This document shows, piece after piece, positions 32,957 through 41,850 of a stretch of DNA of 64,000 bases. The notes below the pieces were generated by a model that did not search any database, had not been told where the DNA came from, and was given only the letters and a program-made list of their open reading frames with translations. The stretch covers positions 124,001-188,000 of the forward strand of contig NZ_CP119809.1 of the NCBI RefSeq assembly GCF_029338395.1, written 5' to 3'. The first letter of the stretch is position 1. Each line of letters starts with the position of its first letter. Position numbers and translations under genes: made by a program. The stretch comes from Halorussus caseinilyticus (GTDB lineage Archaea; Halobacteriota; Halobacteria; Halobacteriales; Haladaptataceae).

Positions 32957-34255
32957 CTACCCCCGAATTCCGCGCCACCGGACGCCCTCAATCGCCGCGC
33001 CGAGAAGCGAGACGACCGCCAACACGAGGGGGACGACCTGTCCGCCCATCCCGGTCGGGAGGACGTACTTCGAGATGGCGACGGCGTAGCCGAGGTAGCG
33101 TTCCACGACGGACTCCCGGCCGCCGTCGGCGAGGTCCGCGTCGGTGGCCGTCGGTCGGTCGCTACTCCCCTCGCCGGGGAGTCGGTCGGCCTCGTAGGGG
33201 AGTCCGCCGGTCTCGACGGCCCACACGATGTCGCCGTTCTCGTCCACTTCGACCACCCGGTCGTTGTAGGAGTCGGTGACGAGCGTGTGGCCGTTCGAGA
33301 AGCGGTCGGCGTCCCGCGGCCAGTTCAGGGTGGCGCTCCCGCCGAACTCCCAGACGATTTCGCCCGACCGGTTCAGTTCGACCACTCGGTCGTGTTCGCT
33401 GTCGGCGACCAGCAAGTGACCGTCGGCGAGTCGGTCGGGGTTGTGCTGTTCGTAGAGTACGTCGCCCTTCCCGGCGAACTGGTTCGGGCCGACGACCGGT
33501 TTCACCGTCACGTCGCGTTCGTCCGGACTCGACCCGTTCTCGACGTGGAGTTCGATGACGGTATCGAAGTTCCGGAGGCTGACCTGAAAGACGCCCGGAC
33601 GGAGGCGGTCAACGTCGTTCATGTGGGTCCAGTCGCTCTCCGGACCCATCCTGTCGGGCATCTCGTAGGTGTCGGTGGCGTTCCACTCCCAGAGGATTTC
33701 GTGTTGGCGGTTCACCGCGAACACGCGGTCGTTGCCCATGTCCACCAAGACCCACCGGTCCGTGCCGTTCGCCACGGTGTAGTGGTCGGCGTCGTGGAGT
33801 TCGTGTTCGTGGAGTTCCGCGTCGTACCACGAGTAGTTCCAGACGACTTCGTTGTTCGACTGCTCTACGACCCGGAGACTGTTCAGGACGCAGTTCTCGA
33901 ACCCGTCGTTGCGGTAGCGCGCCGGACACTCGGCGTCCGGTCGCTCGTCGGCGGTCGAGACCTGCACTCGGTCGGGACCGAGCGCTTCCACGTCGAACAC
34001 GTCGTCGGGGTCGTCGTACTCCCAGACGACTGCCCCCTCGGGCGAGAGTTCGACCGCTCTCCCCTCGTTTTTGTACCCCTGCAACGCGACGAGAGTGTTG
34101 TTCTCGGGCGATTCGTCGGCGACGGTTACGCGCGGTTGGTCCGGGGCCGCGAGAACGCCGACGGTCGCAACTGCGAGACTGACGACCGCGAAGCACGCGA
34201 ACAGTTTAGCGCGGCGCTCGTGCCCGGTTCCGAGCCAGTCTGGGAGGCGTGTCAC
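32957..34255 (-). CDS. Arylsulfotransferase-like beta-propeller membrane protein
   Basis: A 432-residue protein with an N-terminal membrane segment (residues 17-36), a large beta-propeller-like domain with repeating VVWEYDDP, EILWEWNATD, EIVWEFGGS and DIVWAVETGG blades, and a C-terminal membrane segment (about 400-422). This matches the haloarchaeal arylsulfotransferase (ASST)-family proteins, thought to sit outside the membrane. HMN/DVD (WTHMNDVDRL) resembles the conserved ASST histidine region. A role in sulfating surface glycans is inferred from the adjacent glycosylation genes. Start is a GTG with an ATGATTTTC box 29 bases upstream. Confidence 0.83.
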   Translation of the reverse strand: MTRLPDWLGTGHERRAKLFACFAVVSLAVATVGVLAAPDQPRVTVADESPENNTLVALQGYKNEGRAVELSPEGAVVWEYDDPDDVFDVEALGPDRVQVSTADERPDAECPARYRNDGFENCVLNSLRVVEQSNNEVVWNYSWYDAELHEHELHDADHYTVANGTDRWVLVDMGNDRVFAVNRQHEILWEWNATDTYEMPDRMGPESDWTHMNDVDRLRPGVFQVSLRNFDTVIELHVENGSSPDERDVTVKPVVGPNQFAGKGDVLYEQHNPDRLADGHLLVADSEHDRVVELNRSGEIVWEFGGSATLNWPRDADRFSNGHTLVTDSYNDRVVEVDENGDIVWAVETGGLPYEADRLPGEGSSDRPTATDADLADGGRESVVERYLGYAVAISKYVLPTGMGGQVVPLVLAVVSLLGAAIEGVRWRGIRG

Positions 34256-34616
34256 TGATTGGGCCTATGAGTTCGCTGACGAAAATCATTCGGTTCCGAG
34301 ACGGAGACGACGGCTGTCACACTTTCCGGCCCGACGGTCCTCGCCAGCGGCGGCCGTTCCGCCATCGTTCCGAACAACTCTCGTCGCGGGGGACATCACG
34401 TGACGAAACAGGTAGAGTATGTAATATTTTATGGTTCCAGTAGATTTAAATATGCTAACGAGAGCATAGTCGGATAATTAGGGCCTGATAAACGTTGGAT
34501 GCCATTTGTAATAAAATCAATATTTTTCGGGCGGGCACGACCGGGGGTCTGCTCACGCCCGGAGCTAGTCGGGTCGGCGAGCAACCACCAGCAGGTGTCG
34601 AGATAGAGAACCGAAC
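34256..34616. other. AT-rich divergent promoter region
   Basis: The 361 bases between the ASST-like and GT2 genes contain no gene. From about 34420 to 34540 the sequence is markedly AT-rich (TATGTAATATTTTATGG, GATTTAAATATG, GTAATAAAATCAATATTTTT), with several possible TATA boxes for the GT2 gene, far upstream of its ATG. A leader of 70 bases or more is therefore likely. Confidence 0.6.
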
Positions 34617-35858
34617 ATGACCGACCAGATGCAAGCGAACCGCACCGCGAACCCGTCTACGACCGACACGGAACGCGACGCGCCGGGCACGGCCACGGCC
34701 GACGAACTTCTCGTGTCTTCGGAGAACGGACCGCGGCCGACTCTCAGCGTCGTCATGCCCACGCTGAACGAGGAGGCCGGGGTCCGAAAGTGTATCGAGC
34801 AGGTGAAGTCCGCGCTAGTCGAACTCGACGTTACGGGCGAGATAATAGTCAGCGACAGTTCGTCCGACCGAACGCCCGAAATCGCGGCCGAACTCGGCGC
34901 GCGAGTCGTCACGCCCGACGGGATGGGTTACGGCTACGCGTACAAGTACGCCTTCGAGCGCGCACGAGGCGATTACGTCGTCATCGGCGACGCCGACACG
35001 ACTTACGACTTCGAGGAACTCCCGAAACTGCTGGAACTCGTCCGGGAGGGAGACGCCGACATGGTTCTGGGAAGTCGTCTCGACGGCAAAATCAAGTCCG
35101 GCGCGATGCCCCCGCTCCACCAGTACGTCGGGAACCCGCTTCTCACCAAGTTCTTGAACGTCTTCTACGACGCGGGCGTCAGCGACGCTCACAGCGGTTT
35201 CCGCGTCATCGACCGCGAGGTACTGGACCGACTTGACCTCCGGAGCGACGGGATGGAGTTCGCCAGCGAGATGATTATGGAGGCCAGCGCCAAGGGCTTG
35301 CGAATCGAGGAGGTTCCGATAACCTACCACGAACGCGAGGGCGAGGCTACCCTCGACAGTTTCCGCGACGGGTGGCGACACGTCAAGTTCATGCTCATCA
35401 ACGCGCCGAGCTATCTCTTCTCGGTGCCGGGTCTCGCGTTCTTCCTGTTCGGCGTCCTCACGATGGCGCTCACGCTGGCCGACGCCCGACTCGGGAACGC
35501 CACGCTGGGCATCAACTCCATGATTGCCGGGAGCCTGCTGACCATCATCGGCTTCCAGATTGCGACGCTCGCGGTGTTCAGTTCCATCGCGGCCGACCCC
35601 ATCAAGCGCCCCCGCGACTTCATCACCAACTGGATTCGTGCCAAGTTCAAACTCGAACACGGGGCCAGCATGGGTCTCCTGCTGTACAGCATCGGCACCG
35701 TGTACGTGACCCTCGTCGTCGCGCAGTGGGCCACGAGTGGCTACGACACGGTTCCGTTCGCGGTCCGGAGCATGGTCGCGTTCACGGCCATCGTCCTCGG
35801 CACCCAGACCATCTTCAGTTCGTTCTTCTTCAGCATGCTCGCCCAAGCGCAGGACTGA
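34617..35858 (+). CDS. Membrane-anchored GT2 glycosyltransferase (dolichyl-phosphate sugar synthase-like)
   Basis: A 413-residue protein. After about 45 disordered residues comes a GT-A domain (LSVVMPTLNEEAGVRKCIEQ; DSSSDRTPEIAA; GDADTTYDFEE with the DxD-like GDADT; SGFRVIDREVL), then four membrane segments from about residue 270. The arrangement fits dolichol-phosphate glucose/mannose synthases such as AglJ/AglD that charge the lipid carrier for N-glycosylation. It begins the plus-strand side of the glycan region. Confidence 0.9.
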   Translation: MTDQMQANRTANPSTTDTERDAPGTATADELLVSSENGPRPTLSVVMPTLNEEAGVRKCIEQVKSALVELDVTGEIIVSDSSSDRTPEIAAELGARVVTPDGMGYGYAYKYAFERARGDYVVIGDADTTYDFEELPKLLELVREGDADMVLGSRLDGKIKSGAMPPLHQYVGNPLLTKFLNVFYDAGVSDAHSGFRVIDREVLDRLDLRSDGMEFASEMIMEASAKGLRIEEVPITYHEREGEATLDSFRDGWRHVKFMLINAPSYLFSVPGLAFFLFGVLTMALTLADARLGNATLGINSMIAGSLLTIIGFQIATLAVFSSIAADPIKRPRDFITNWIRAKFKLEHGASMGLLLYSIGTVYVTLVVAQWATSGYDTVPFAVRSMVAFTAIVLGTQTIFSSFFFSMLAQAQD

Positions 35859-35884
35859 CGGTCCTCGCCGGGCGCGCTTCGTTC

Positions 35885-36703
35885 TCACACGACCGGGAGT
35901 AGCGGACCGTACAGCGGCACGATTGCGAACAGAAAGACGTTCGAGGTCCCGTGGATGGCCGTCGTGACGAGCAGACTCTCCGTCGCCTCGTAGACGAGGC
36001 TGAACACCAGACCGAGACCCGCCGCGAACGCGATGGTCGAGGGAGAGGCGTACGCCGAGTGCATCGCGCCGAACAACAGGTTCGTCACCGCCAGTCCCGG
36101 CCACGTACCGATTCGGTGGACCAGCGTCGGTTGGACGAGACCCCTGAAGACGAGTTCCTCCACCAGCGCGACGAACCCGACCATGACGACGGCCACCGCG
36201 ACTGCGTTCGTCGGCGTCAGCGTAGCGACCAGCGGGGTGGGTTCCAGTAGCGCGTACTCGACGTGGCCGAGGACTCCGCCGAGGAAGACGCTCGGGAGGA
36301 GAAACGCGGCCGCGACCCGGACGTTCCACCCGAGCGTCGGCGTGTCCTCGGCGGTAGCGAGGACGTAGATACCGGGGTACAGCGACCCGTACACCAGCGG
36401 AAGCCAGTAGAGCGTGTCGGCGACGAATACCGGCATGCCGAGGTTCACGAGTCTGAACAGGGGGACGAGGACGAACGACCGAATCGCGGGGTCGTCGTCG
36501 TCCACGAGCAACGGCGCGAACAGGCAGGCGAAAAGCGCGAGGAAGTGGCCCCACAGCGCGTAGGTGATTCGGTCGGTGTACAGTAGCCACTCGCCCGCTC
36601 CGGCGGCGACGACCGCGAACGCGAGAGGGGACGACAGTAGATTTATTACCGACTGTTTCGACAACTTGGTACGAACGTCCCGGAGTATGTCGTCCCTTCG
36701 CAT
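35885..36703 (-). CDS. CPBP-family intramembrane metalloprotease
   Basis: A polytopic protein of about 272 residues with the CPBP (Abi/Rce1-like) motifs: EELVFRGLVQP (EExxxR), AVTNLLFGAMHSAYAS with the second-motif histidine, and TTAIHGTSNVFLF with the third. It is probably a membrane protease; haloarchaeal targets are unknown. I place the start at the ATG giving MRRDDILRDV; a 13-residue extension to 36742 has poor codon usage. It is convergent with the GT2 gene. Confidence 0.85.
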   Translation of the reverse strand: MRRDDILRDVRTKLSKQSVINLLSSPLAFAVVAAGAGEWLLYTDRITYALWGHFLALFACLFAPLLVDDDDPAIRSFVLVPLFRLVNLGMPVFVADTLYWLPLVYGSLYPGIYVLATAEDTPTLGWNVRVAAAFLLPSVFLGGVLGHVEYALLEPTPLVATLTPTNAVAVAVVMVGFVALVEELVFRGLVQPTLVHRIGTWPGLAVTNLLFGAMHSAYASPSTIAFAAGLGLVFSLVYEATESLLVTTAIHGTSNVFLFAIVPLYGPLLPVV

Positions 36704-36792
36704 TATCGACCGACGCAGAGGATGTCCGAAGACCGGTCGCATAGTAGTTTCTGTCTGGATTGAGACGTTCGGTCGAACTGGAGGGTGACGAC

Positions 36793-37239
36793 GTGGAAGG
36801 CCGCGGGTATCGCTTCGTCACGTGGTTACTCGCGCTGGCTCTCGTCGCGTCCGTTCTCGGCGCGATGGCCGTCGCCGTCTCGCCGCCGACCCCGACCGAA
36901 CCGTACACCGAGTTCTACGTCCTCGACGACGACGGTGACGCCGAGGGCTATCCCACGAACCTGACCGTCGGCCAGTCCGGAACGGTCATCGTGGGCATCT
37001 CCAACCACGAACACCGCGACCGGACCTACACCGTCGCGCTGGCTCTGGAAAACCGGACGCTGACTTCGCGGACCGTCCCGGTCGAATCCGAGCGAACCAA
37101 GGAACTGTCGGTCTCGTTCTCGCCGACCGACCCCGGTCGGAAGACGCTGTACTTCCGCCTCTACCGCGGCGACAACGCGTCGGGGCCTCCCTACCGACGG
37201 CTTCGACTCCTGTTGAACGTCACCGAAACGTCGCGGTAG
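36793..37239 (+). CDS. DUF1616-like secreted/membrane protein
   Basis: A 148-residue protein with one N-terminal membrane segment (YRFVTWLLALALVASVLGAM) followed by an extracytoplasmic beta-sandwich with YTEFYVLDDDGDAEGYPTNL and GQSGTVIVGISNHEHRD. This matches the C-terminal half of DUF1616 proteins common in haloarchaeal glycan clusters. Three N-glycosylation sequons are visible (NLT, NRT, NAS). The GTG start is preceded by GGAGGGTGA. Its last 49 bases overlap the 3' end of the convergent glycosyltransferase. Confidence 0.8.
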   Translation: MEGRGYRFVTWLLALALVASVLGAMAVAVSPPTPTEPYTEFYVLDDDGDAEGYPTNLTVGQSGTVIVGISNHEHRDRTYTVALALENRTLTSRTVPVESERTKELSVSFSPTDPGRKTLYFRLYRGDNASGPPYRRLRLLLNVTETSR

Positions 37240-38252
37240 ACCCCTTCGGTCTCGGCCGCGGCCGTCTCCCACGAGAACTCGCGGGCGCGTTCGGTCGCGG
37301 CGCGTCCGAGTTCCCGGCGCGCGTCGTCGTCGTCCAGCAGTCGGCGAATCTCGGCGAGGTGTTCGTCCACGTCGCGGGGGTCGGCGAGAACCGCGGCGTC
37401 GCCCGCGACTTCCGGGACCGCGTAGGCGTCGGACGTGACGACTCCGCACTCCGCGGCCATCGCTTCGAGGACCGGCAGGCCGAACCCCTCGTGGAACGTC
37501 GGGAAGTAGAACACCGCGGCGCGGTGGTACAACTCGACCAGTTCGGTCTCGGGGACGTACCCCCGGACCTCGACGTTCGCCTCGCGGAGTCGGTCGGGCA
37601 CCTTCTCCTCCCACCCGCCGCCCGCGAGGACGAAGCGAGCGTCGAGTCGGTCGGCAACTTCGAGGACCGCTTCCGGGTTCTTGCGCTTGGAGGCGAGACT
37701 CGCGTGGAACACGAACGGCTCGGCGTCGCCCGGTCCGCTGGCGGGCGATTCGGCGGACGCCGAATCGCCGCCGCGGGACTCCGCTCTCGCCGAATCGCCG
37801 TCCGGCGATTCGGCGAAATACTCGTCGGTGACGCCGTGGCGGATTACGTCGGTGTGAGGGACGGGGAGCGCACGCTCGACGCTCTCGGAGATGGCGACCA
37901 CGCGGTCGGCACGCTCGAACAACCACCGCTGAGTCCGGCGGTTGAGACCGTAGAGTCGCGGCCGGGCGGTCAGTTCCGGCCGGTCGATGAAGTAGAGGTC
38001 GTCGGTCGAGACCACGACCGGCGTGTCCGACCGGAGGATGCGCAGGAGGGTGGCGAGTTCCCCGCCGAGCAGGGCGTCGCGCGTGAAGAAGTTGACCTCG
38101 AAGAGGTGAACCACGTCGGCCTCGCGCCAGTCGTCTACCGCCACCACGTCGCGGTCTTCGAGCGCCCGCTTCAGGTTGCCCATGTAGATGTGTTCGGACG
38201 CCTGTGCGTCGGTCAGCGTGAAGAACCGGACGGCGAGGGTTTCGTCGGTCAC
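37191..38252 (-). CDS. GT4-family glycosyltransferase
   Basis: A 353-residue GT-B enzyme. The C-terminal donor domain shows FVFHASLASKRKNPEAVLEV, RGYVPETELVELYHRAAVF and FHEGFGLPVLEAMA, the EGFGLPxxE motif of GT4. A low-complexity acidic insert with ESPDGDSARAESRGGDSASA at about residue 150 probably forms a surface loop. Start is GTG at 38252, four bases overlapping the stop of the upstream phosphatase-like gene (GTGA), so the two are cotranscribed. Confidence 0.9.
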   Translation of the reverse strand: MTDETLAVRFFTLTDAQASEHIYMGNLKRALEDRDVVAVDDWREADVVHLFEVNFFTRDALLGGELATLLRILRSDTPVVVSTDDLYFIDRPELTARPRLYGLNRRTQRWLFERADRVVAISESVERALPVPHTDVIRHGVTDEYFAESPDGDSARAESRGGDSASAESPASGPGDAEPFVFHASLASKRKNPEAVLEVADRLDARFVLAGGGWEEKVPDRLREANVEVRGYVPETELVELYHRAAVFYFPTFHEGFGLPVLEAMAAECGVVTSDAYAVPEVAGDAAVLADPRDVDEHLAEIRRLLDDDDARRELGRAATERAREFSWETAAAETEGVYRDVSVTFNRSRSRR

Positions 38253-39598
38253 GCGTACCCCAAGTGTTCGAGTCGGTCGGCTATCTCGTCGGTGACCTCT
38301 CGGCCCGCCTCGCCCGCGTAGTCGCCGCGCGCCGCGCGCAGACGCTCGGCGCGCTCGCGGAGGTCGGTTTTCCGGTCGGGCAACTCGGCGTCGGTCTCCG
38401 GGTCGAACGCGCGTTCCCCGTCCTTGTCCACCCGGAAGGCGGCGTCGTCGGTCCGGAGCAGGTAGTGGGGTTCGTCCCACGAGGCGGGAATCTTGGCGGC
38501 GACTCCGGTCGCGTCGGGCGAGTAGTGACCGCATCCGGAACTCTCGGCGTACGCCGCGCGGTCGGTCAGGTCGTCCTCGAAGAGGTTGCGCCCGCGAACG
38601 TCGTCTGGCACGTCCACGCCCGCGGTTTCGAGCAGGGTCCGATGCACGTCGAGCAGACTGGTGACGGCGCTCGTCGTCCCCTCTGGCACGGCGTCGCCGA
38701 TTGCGATTGCGGGCACTCTGACCAACTCCTCGTAGACGCCGTACTCGTGGCCCCGAAGTCCGTGTTCGCCGAAGAGTTCGCCGTGGTCCGAGACGACGAA
38801 CAGCAGGTCCCAGTCCACCGCGTCGAGCAGTCGGGGGAGTTCGTCGTCGAGGTACCGTGCCGCGCCGCGGTAACACTCCCACTGGCGGGCGTGTTCCTCG
38901 TCGCTGACGGGTTCCTCGCGGAGCGCCAACTCGTGGGGCCGGACATGGAGCGGTTCGCAGTCGGCGTACCCCTCCGGCGGGTCGTAGGGGTAGTGACACG
39001 CCATCAGGTTGGCGAACAGGAACTGGTCGTCGGCGTCCTCGACCGCATCCATCGCGTCGAAGGCCCAACTCACGTCGTTGGTGGCCCGATTCACCGGCGG
39101 CGACCGGAACATCTCGACGCCGGTCCGGAGCGTCGGCAGGGTGGGCGCGTCGCTCCGCAGAATCTCCCACACCGCCCGCGCCGGTCGGAACCGACTCCCG
39201 TCGAGTCGCGAAAAGAGCCCCTCCCAGTCGAACTCGCTCCGGTCGTCCTCCGGTCGGTCCCGGAGCGCGGGACCGCGGTGGAGCGTCTCGAACCCCCGGT
39301 CGAAGTCGAAAAACGAGTCGATGTGGACGTTGTTGCTCAGCGCCGCGGTGTCGTACCCCGCCGAGGAGAGTCGTTCGGCCAGCGTCCGGCGCGGCGTGGT
39401 GAGGTGGCGACTCCGCGCGCCCACCCCGACCTCCGAGGGGTACAGGCCGGTGAACAGCGAGGCGTGGGCGGGCACCGTCCACCGCGACGTGGAGTACGTC
39501 CGCTCGAAGGTGTGGTCGGCCAGCGACGACAGGTCGCCCATCACGTCGTCGTACACGTCGTGCCGGAGGGTGTCCAACACGACCAGACCCAAGTTCAT
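38249..39598 (-). CDS. Alkaline-phosphatase-superfamily 'sulfatase', Thr nucleophile
   Basis: A 449-residue protein. Metal-binding VVLDTLRHD (Asp9), predicted nucleophile Thr41 in WTVPAHASLFTG, and the second metal site SDHGELFGEHG. The C-x-P-x-R formylglycine motif of true sulfatases is absent; Thr in this place is seen in phosphotransferase-type members of the superfamily. No signal peptide is visible, so it is probably cytoplasmic. C-terminus DRLEHLGYA. A TATA box (CTATAAGCG) is centred about 27 bases upstream of the ATG. It heads a two-gene operon with the GT4 gene. Confidence 0.88.
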   Translation of the reverse strand: MNLGLVVLDTLRHDVYDDVMGDLSSLADHTFERTYSTSRWTVPAHASLFTGLYPSEVGVGARSRHLTTPRRTLAERLSSAGYDTAALSNNVHIDSFFDFDRGFETLHRGPALRDRPEDDRSEFDWEGLFSRLDGSRFRPARAVWEILRSDAPTLPTLRTGVEMFRSPPVNRATNDVSWAFDAMDAVEDADDQFLFANLMACHYPYDPPEGYADCEPLHVRPHELALREEPVSDEEHARQWECYRGAARYLDDELPRLLDAVDWDLLFVVSDHGELFGEHGLRGHEYGVYEELVRVPAIAIGDAVPEGTTSAVTSLLDVHRTLLETAGVDVPDDVRGRNLFEDDLTDRAAYAESSGCGHYSPDATGVAAKIPASWDEPHYLLRTDDAAFRVDKDGERAFDPETDAELPDRKTDLRERAERLRAARGDYAGEAGREVTDEIADRLEHLGYA

Positions 39599-39618
39599 CG
39601 TGTCCGAGGTGTGGCGGT

Positions 39619-39631
39619 CCGCTTATAGATT
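39619..39631 (-). promoter_or_regulatory. TATA box of phosphatase-like gene
   Basis: Minus-strand AATCTATAAGCGG, centred 27 bases upstream of the ATG at 39598. Confidence 0.65.
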
Positions 39632-39802
39632 TTTAGATTTTGAGGGGTCGGGAGGTGGACGGTTTCGTCGTGAGTTGGTGTGGCGACTGCGGGTGAGTCG
39701 ATGCGGCGACTGCGCACTTGGGACGTGACGCTGGCGGTCCGTTTTAGGATTGAGGCGACGGGACCCCACAGCAACCGCGAACCGTTAGAACGCGACCGAG
39801 TG

Positions 39803-40033
39803 GCTAGCTTCAGGCTTGAACCGATGAAGACCGCACCGCAACCGCGACAGCAGACACCGGAGTAACGCCAGAGACTAGCTTCAGGCTTGAACCGATGAAG
39901 ACCGCACCGCACAGCACCGCGCCTCGTCCTCCCCAACCTCCTGCGCTTCTCGGTCGCTCCGCTCCCTGCGATGCTCGTCCCTCGCGCGACGATGGCGCGA
40001 CACGCTTCGCGGTCGCGCCAGCGCGCGCCGGGT
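39803..40033 (+). repeat. Dispersed structured intergenic element, copy D, with internal duplication
   Basis: Same order as copy C: GCTAGCTTCAGGCTTGAACC, GATGAAGACCGCACCGCA, CGTCCTCCCCAACCTCC, CGTCCCTCGCGCG, ending CGCGCGCCGGGT. The first 37 bases (39804-39840) are repeated exactly at 39875-39911. Hairpin arms TGGCGCGAC (39993-40001) and GTCGCGCCA (40012-40020) pair perfectly. Confidence 0.85.
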
Positions 40034-40246
40034 CTTTTGGACAACTTTAGCTATCTTTAAACATTGTATATAATCTCCAAACAACGATTTTCCTATTTCT
40101 AAAACAGAAATAAAATTCTGCCTTCGCGCACGTCGAACGGCCACGCGTCCGTCCCCGCCGCGAACCGAATCGGCAAACTACATAACAGTGGCCGGACCTG
40201 TCCCGGACGTGTTCGGACGAACGACTCGTCGCCTCGCCCGCCAGCC

Positions 40247-41830
40247 ATGAGCGACGGCGGAGGGAACGACGCCGGAGGGAACGACGGCGACGGCGTGGCC
40301 GACTCGCTGGCCACCGTCGTCTCCGGCGGCGTGCTGGTCTCGGCGAGCAAGTTCGTGGCGCTCGGGTTCGGCTTTCTCACCCAAGTCGCCATGGCTCGCC
40401 TGCTCACGGAGGCGGCCTACGGCGACGTGGTTCTGGCGCTGACCGTCGTGAACGTCGCCACCCTCGTCGCCAAGTTGGGGATGGACGACGGCGTGATGCG
40501 CGAGATTCCCCACCACGAGGACACCCCGGCGAAGGCCCGCGGCGTGGTCCGGGCCTCCGTCGGCGTCGGCACCGTCTCGGGTCTGCTCGCGGGCGCGGCG
40601 GTGTTCGCGCTCGCGCCGACGATTGCGACCCGCGCGTTCCACGACCCGTCGCTGGCGGTTCTGCTCCGCATCGCGGCGGTCGGCGTCCCCTTCTCGGTCC
40701 TCGGGAGCATCGCGGTGTCGCTGGCCCGCGGCGCGCGCGACGCCCGCGCTCACGCCTACGTGAACCAGTTGCTCCGTCCGGCGGCCCGGTTCGGACTAAT
40801 CGCGGCGCTGGTCGTCGCCGGGGCGGGCGCGGCCGGTGCGGTGGCCGGACAGACCGCCGCCATCGCGCTGGCGGGGGTCGCCGCGCTCTGGTTCGCCCGG
40901 CGCACGCTCCCCGACTTCGATGTCGCGCCGACCCCGATGTACCGGTCGGTGCTGGCGTTCTCGCTCCCGCTGGCGCTGTTCCAGAGCATGGGCTTTCTGG
41001 TCGCCAACGTGGACATCTACATGCTGGGCTACTTCGGGTCGAAGGCCGGTATCGGCGCGTACAACATCGCGTTCCAGTTGGCGAACCTCTTCAGTGCTGT
41101 CCTCGTCACCGTGGGCTTTCTGCTCCCGCCGGTCCTGACTCGACTCCAAGAGCAGGGCGAACGCGCCGAGATGCGCCGGACCTATCAGGCGATGACCAAG
41201 TGGATGGTGGTCGCGGGGGTCCCCCTGTTCGTCGTCCTGTTCGCGTTCCCCGAGTCGGTCATCGGTCTCGCGTTCGGTGATTCTTACCGCGACGGAGCGA
41301 CCGCGCTCCGGATACTCGTGGTCGGCAACTTCCTCGCGGTCCTGTTCGGTCTCAACGCCCGGTCGCTGGTGGGTCTCGGCGCGAACCGGGTGGTCAACTA
41401 CGTCCTCGTCGCCCAGACCGGGGTGAACGTCGCGCTCAACTACCTGCTCGTCCCGACCTACGGCATCGCGGGCGCGGCGATGGCTTCGACCGTCGCGGTC
41501 TTCGTCAGCGACGTTCTCGGCAGTGGGTTCCTCTACTCGCGGTTCGGTCTCCACCCGTTCACACGCGCGGTGTTCCGCCCCGCGACGTGGACGCTCGCGG
41601 TCGGATTCGGCGCGGCGGCCGCGACTGCCTCCACGGGACTCTCGGTCCCGGTCGGCGCAGTCGCCGCGGCGGTCACGTACCCGATTGCCGTCTTCGGCGC
41701 ACTCGAACGACAGGACGCGCTCCTCGTCGCGGAACTCGAAGACAGGACCGGTCTCGACCTCGGCCCGGTGGTCCGACTGGTCCGGGCGGCCGACGACGAC
41801 GTTTCGACCGTGATACAAAGATTGAAATAA
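40247..41830 (+). CDS. Oligosaccharide flippase (MATE/Wzx-like, AglR-type)
   Basis: A 527-residue protein with about fourteen hydrophobic segments; the N-terminal region ATVVSGGVLVSASKFVALGF and the VANVDIYMLGYFGS segment are typical of polysaccharide-biosynthesis flippases. It should move the lipid-linked glycan from the inner to the outer face of the membrane, the step AglR performs in Haloferax. The first 25 residues are a Gly/Asp-rich cytoplasmic tail. It starts a plus-strand run of four genes (40247-45284). Confidence 0.92.
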   Translation: MSDGGGNDAGGNDGDGVADSLATVVSGGVLVSASKFVALGFGFLTQVAMARLLTEAAYGDVVLALTVVNVATLVAKLGMDDGVMREIPHHEDTPAKARGVVRASVGVGTVSGLLAGAAVFALAPTIATRAFHDPSLAVLLRIAAVGVPFSVLGSIAVSLARGARDARAHAYVNQLLRPAARFGLIAALVVAGAGAAGAVAGQTAAIALAGVAALWFARRTLPDFDVAPTPMYRSVLAFSLPLALFQSMGFLVANVDIYMLGYFGSKAGIGAYNIAFQLANLFSAVLVTVGFLLPPVLTRLQEQGERAEMRRTYQAMTKWMVVAGVPLFVVLFAFPESVIGLAFGDSYRDGATALRILVVGNFLAVLFGLNARSLVGLGANRVVNYVLVAQTGVNVALNYLLVPTYGIAGAAMASTVAVFVSDVLGSGFLYSRFGLHPFTRAVFRPATWTLAVGFGAAAATASTGLSVPVGAVAAAVTYPIAVFGALERQDALLVAELEDRTGLDLGPVVRLVRAADDDVSTVIQRLK

Positions 41831-41850
41831 CGGAGTACGGAGATGATACC

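Larger units (their letters stand above)
39599..40246. other. Divergent 648-base spacer with repeat copy D
   Basis: No gene is credible. It contains the TATA box of the minus-strand gene (39619-39631), repeat copy D (39803-40033) and an AT-rich stretch (40030-40120). TACATAACAG at about 40170 is the nearest box upstream of the flippase gene. Confidence 0.65.
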
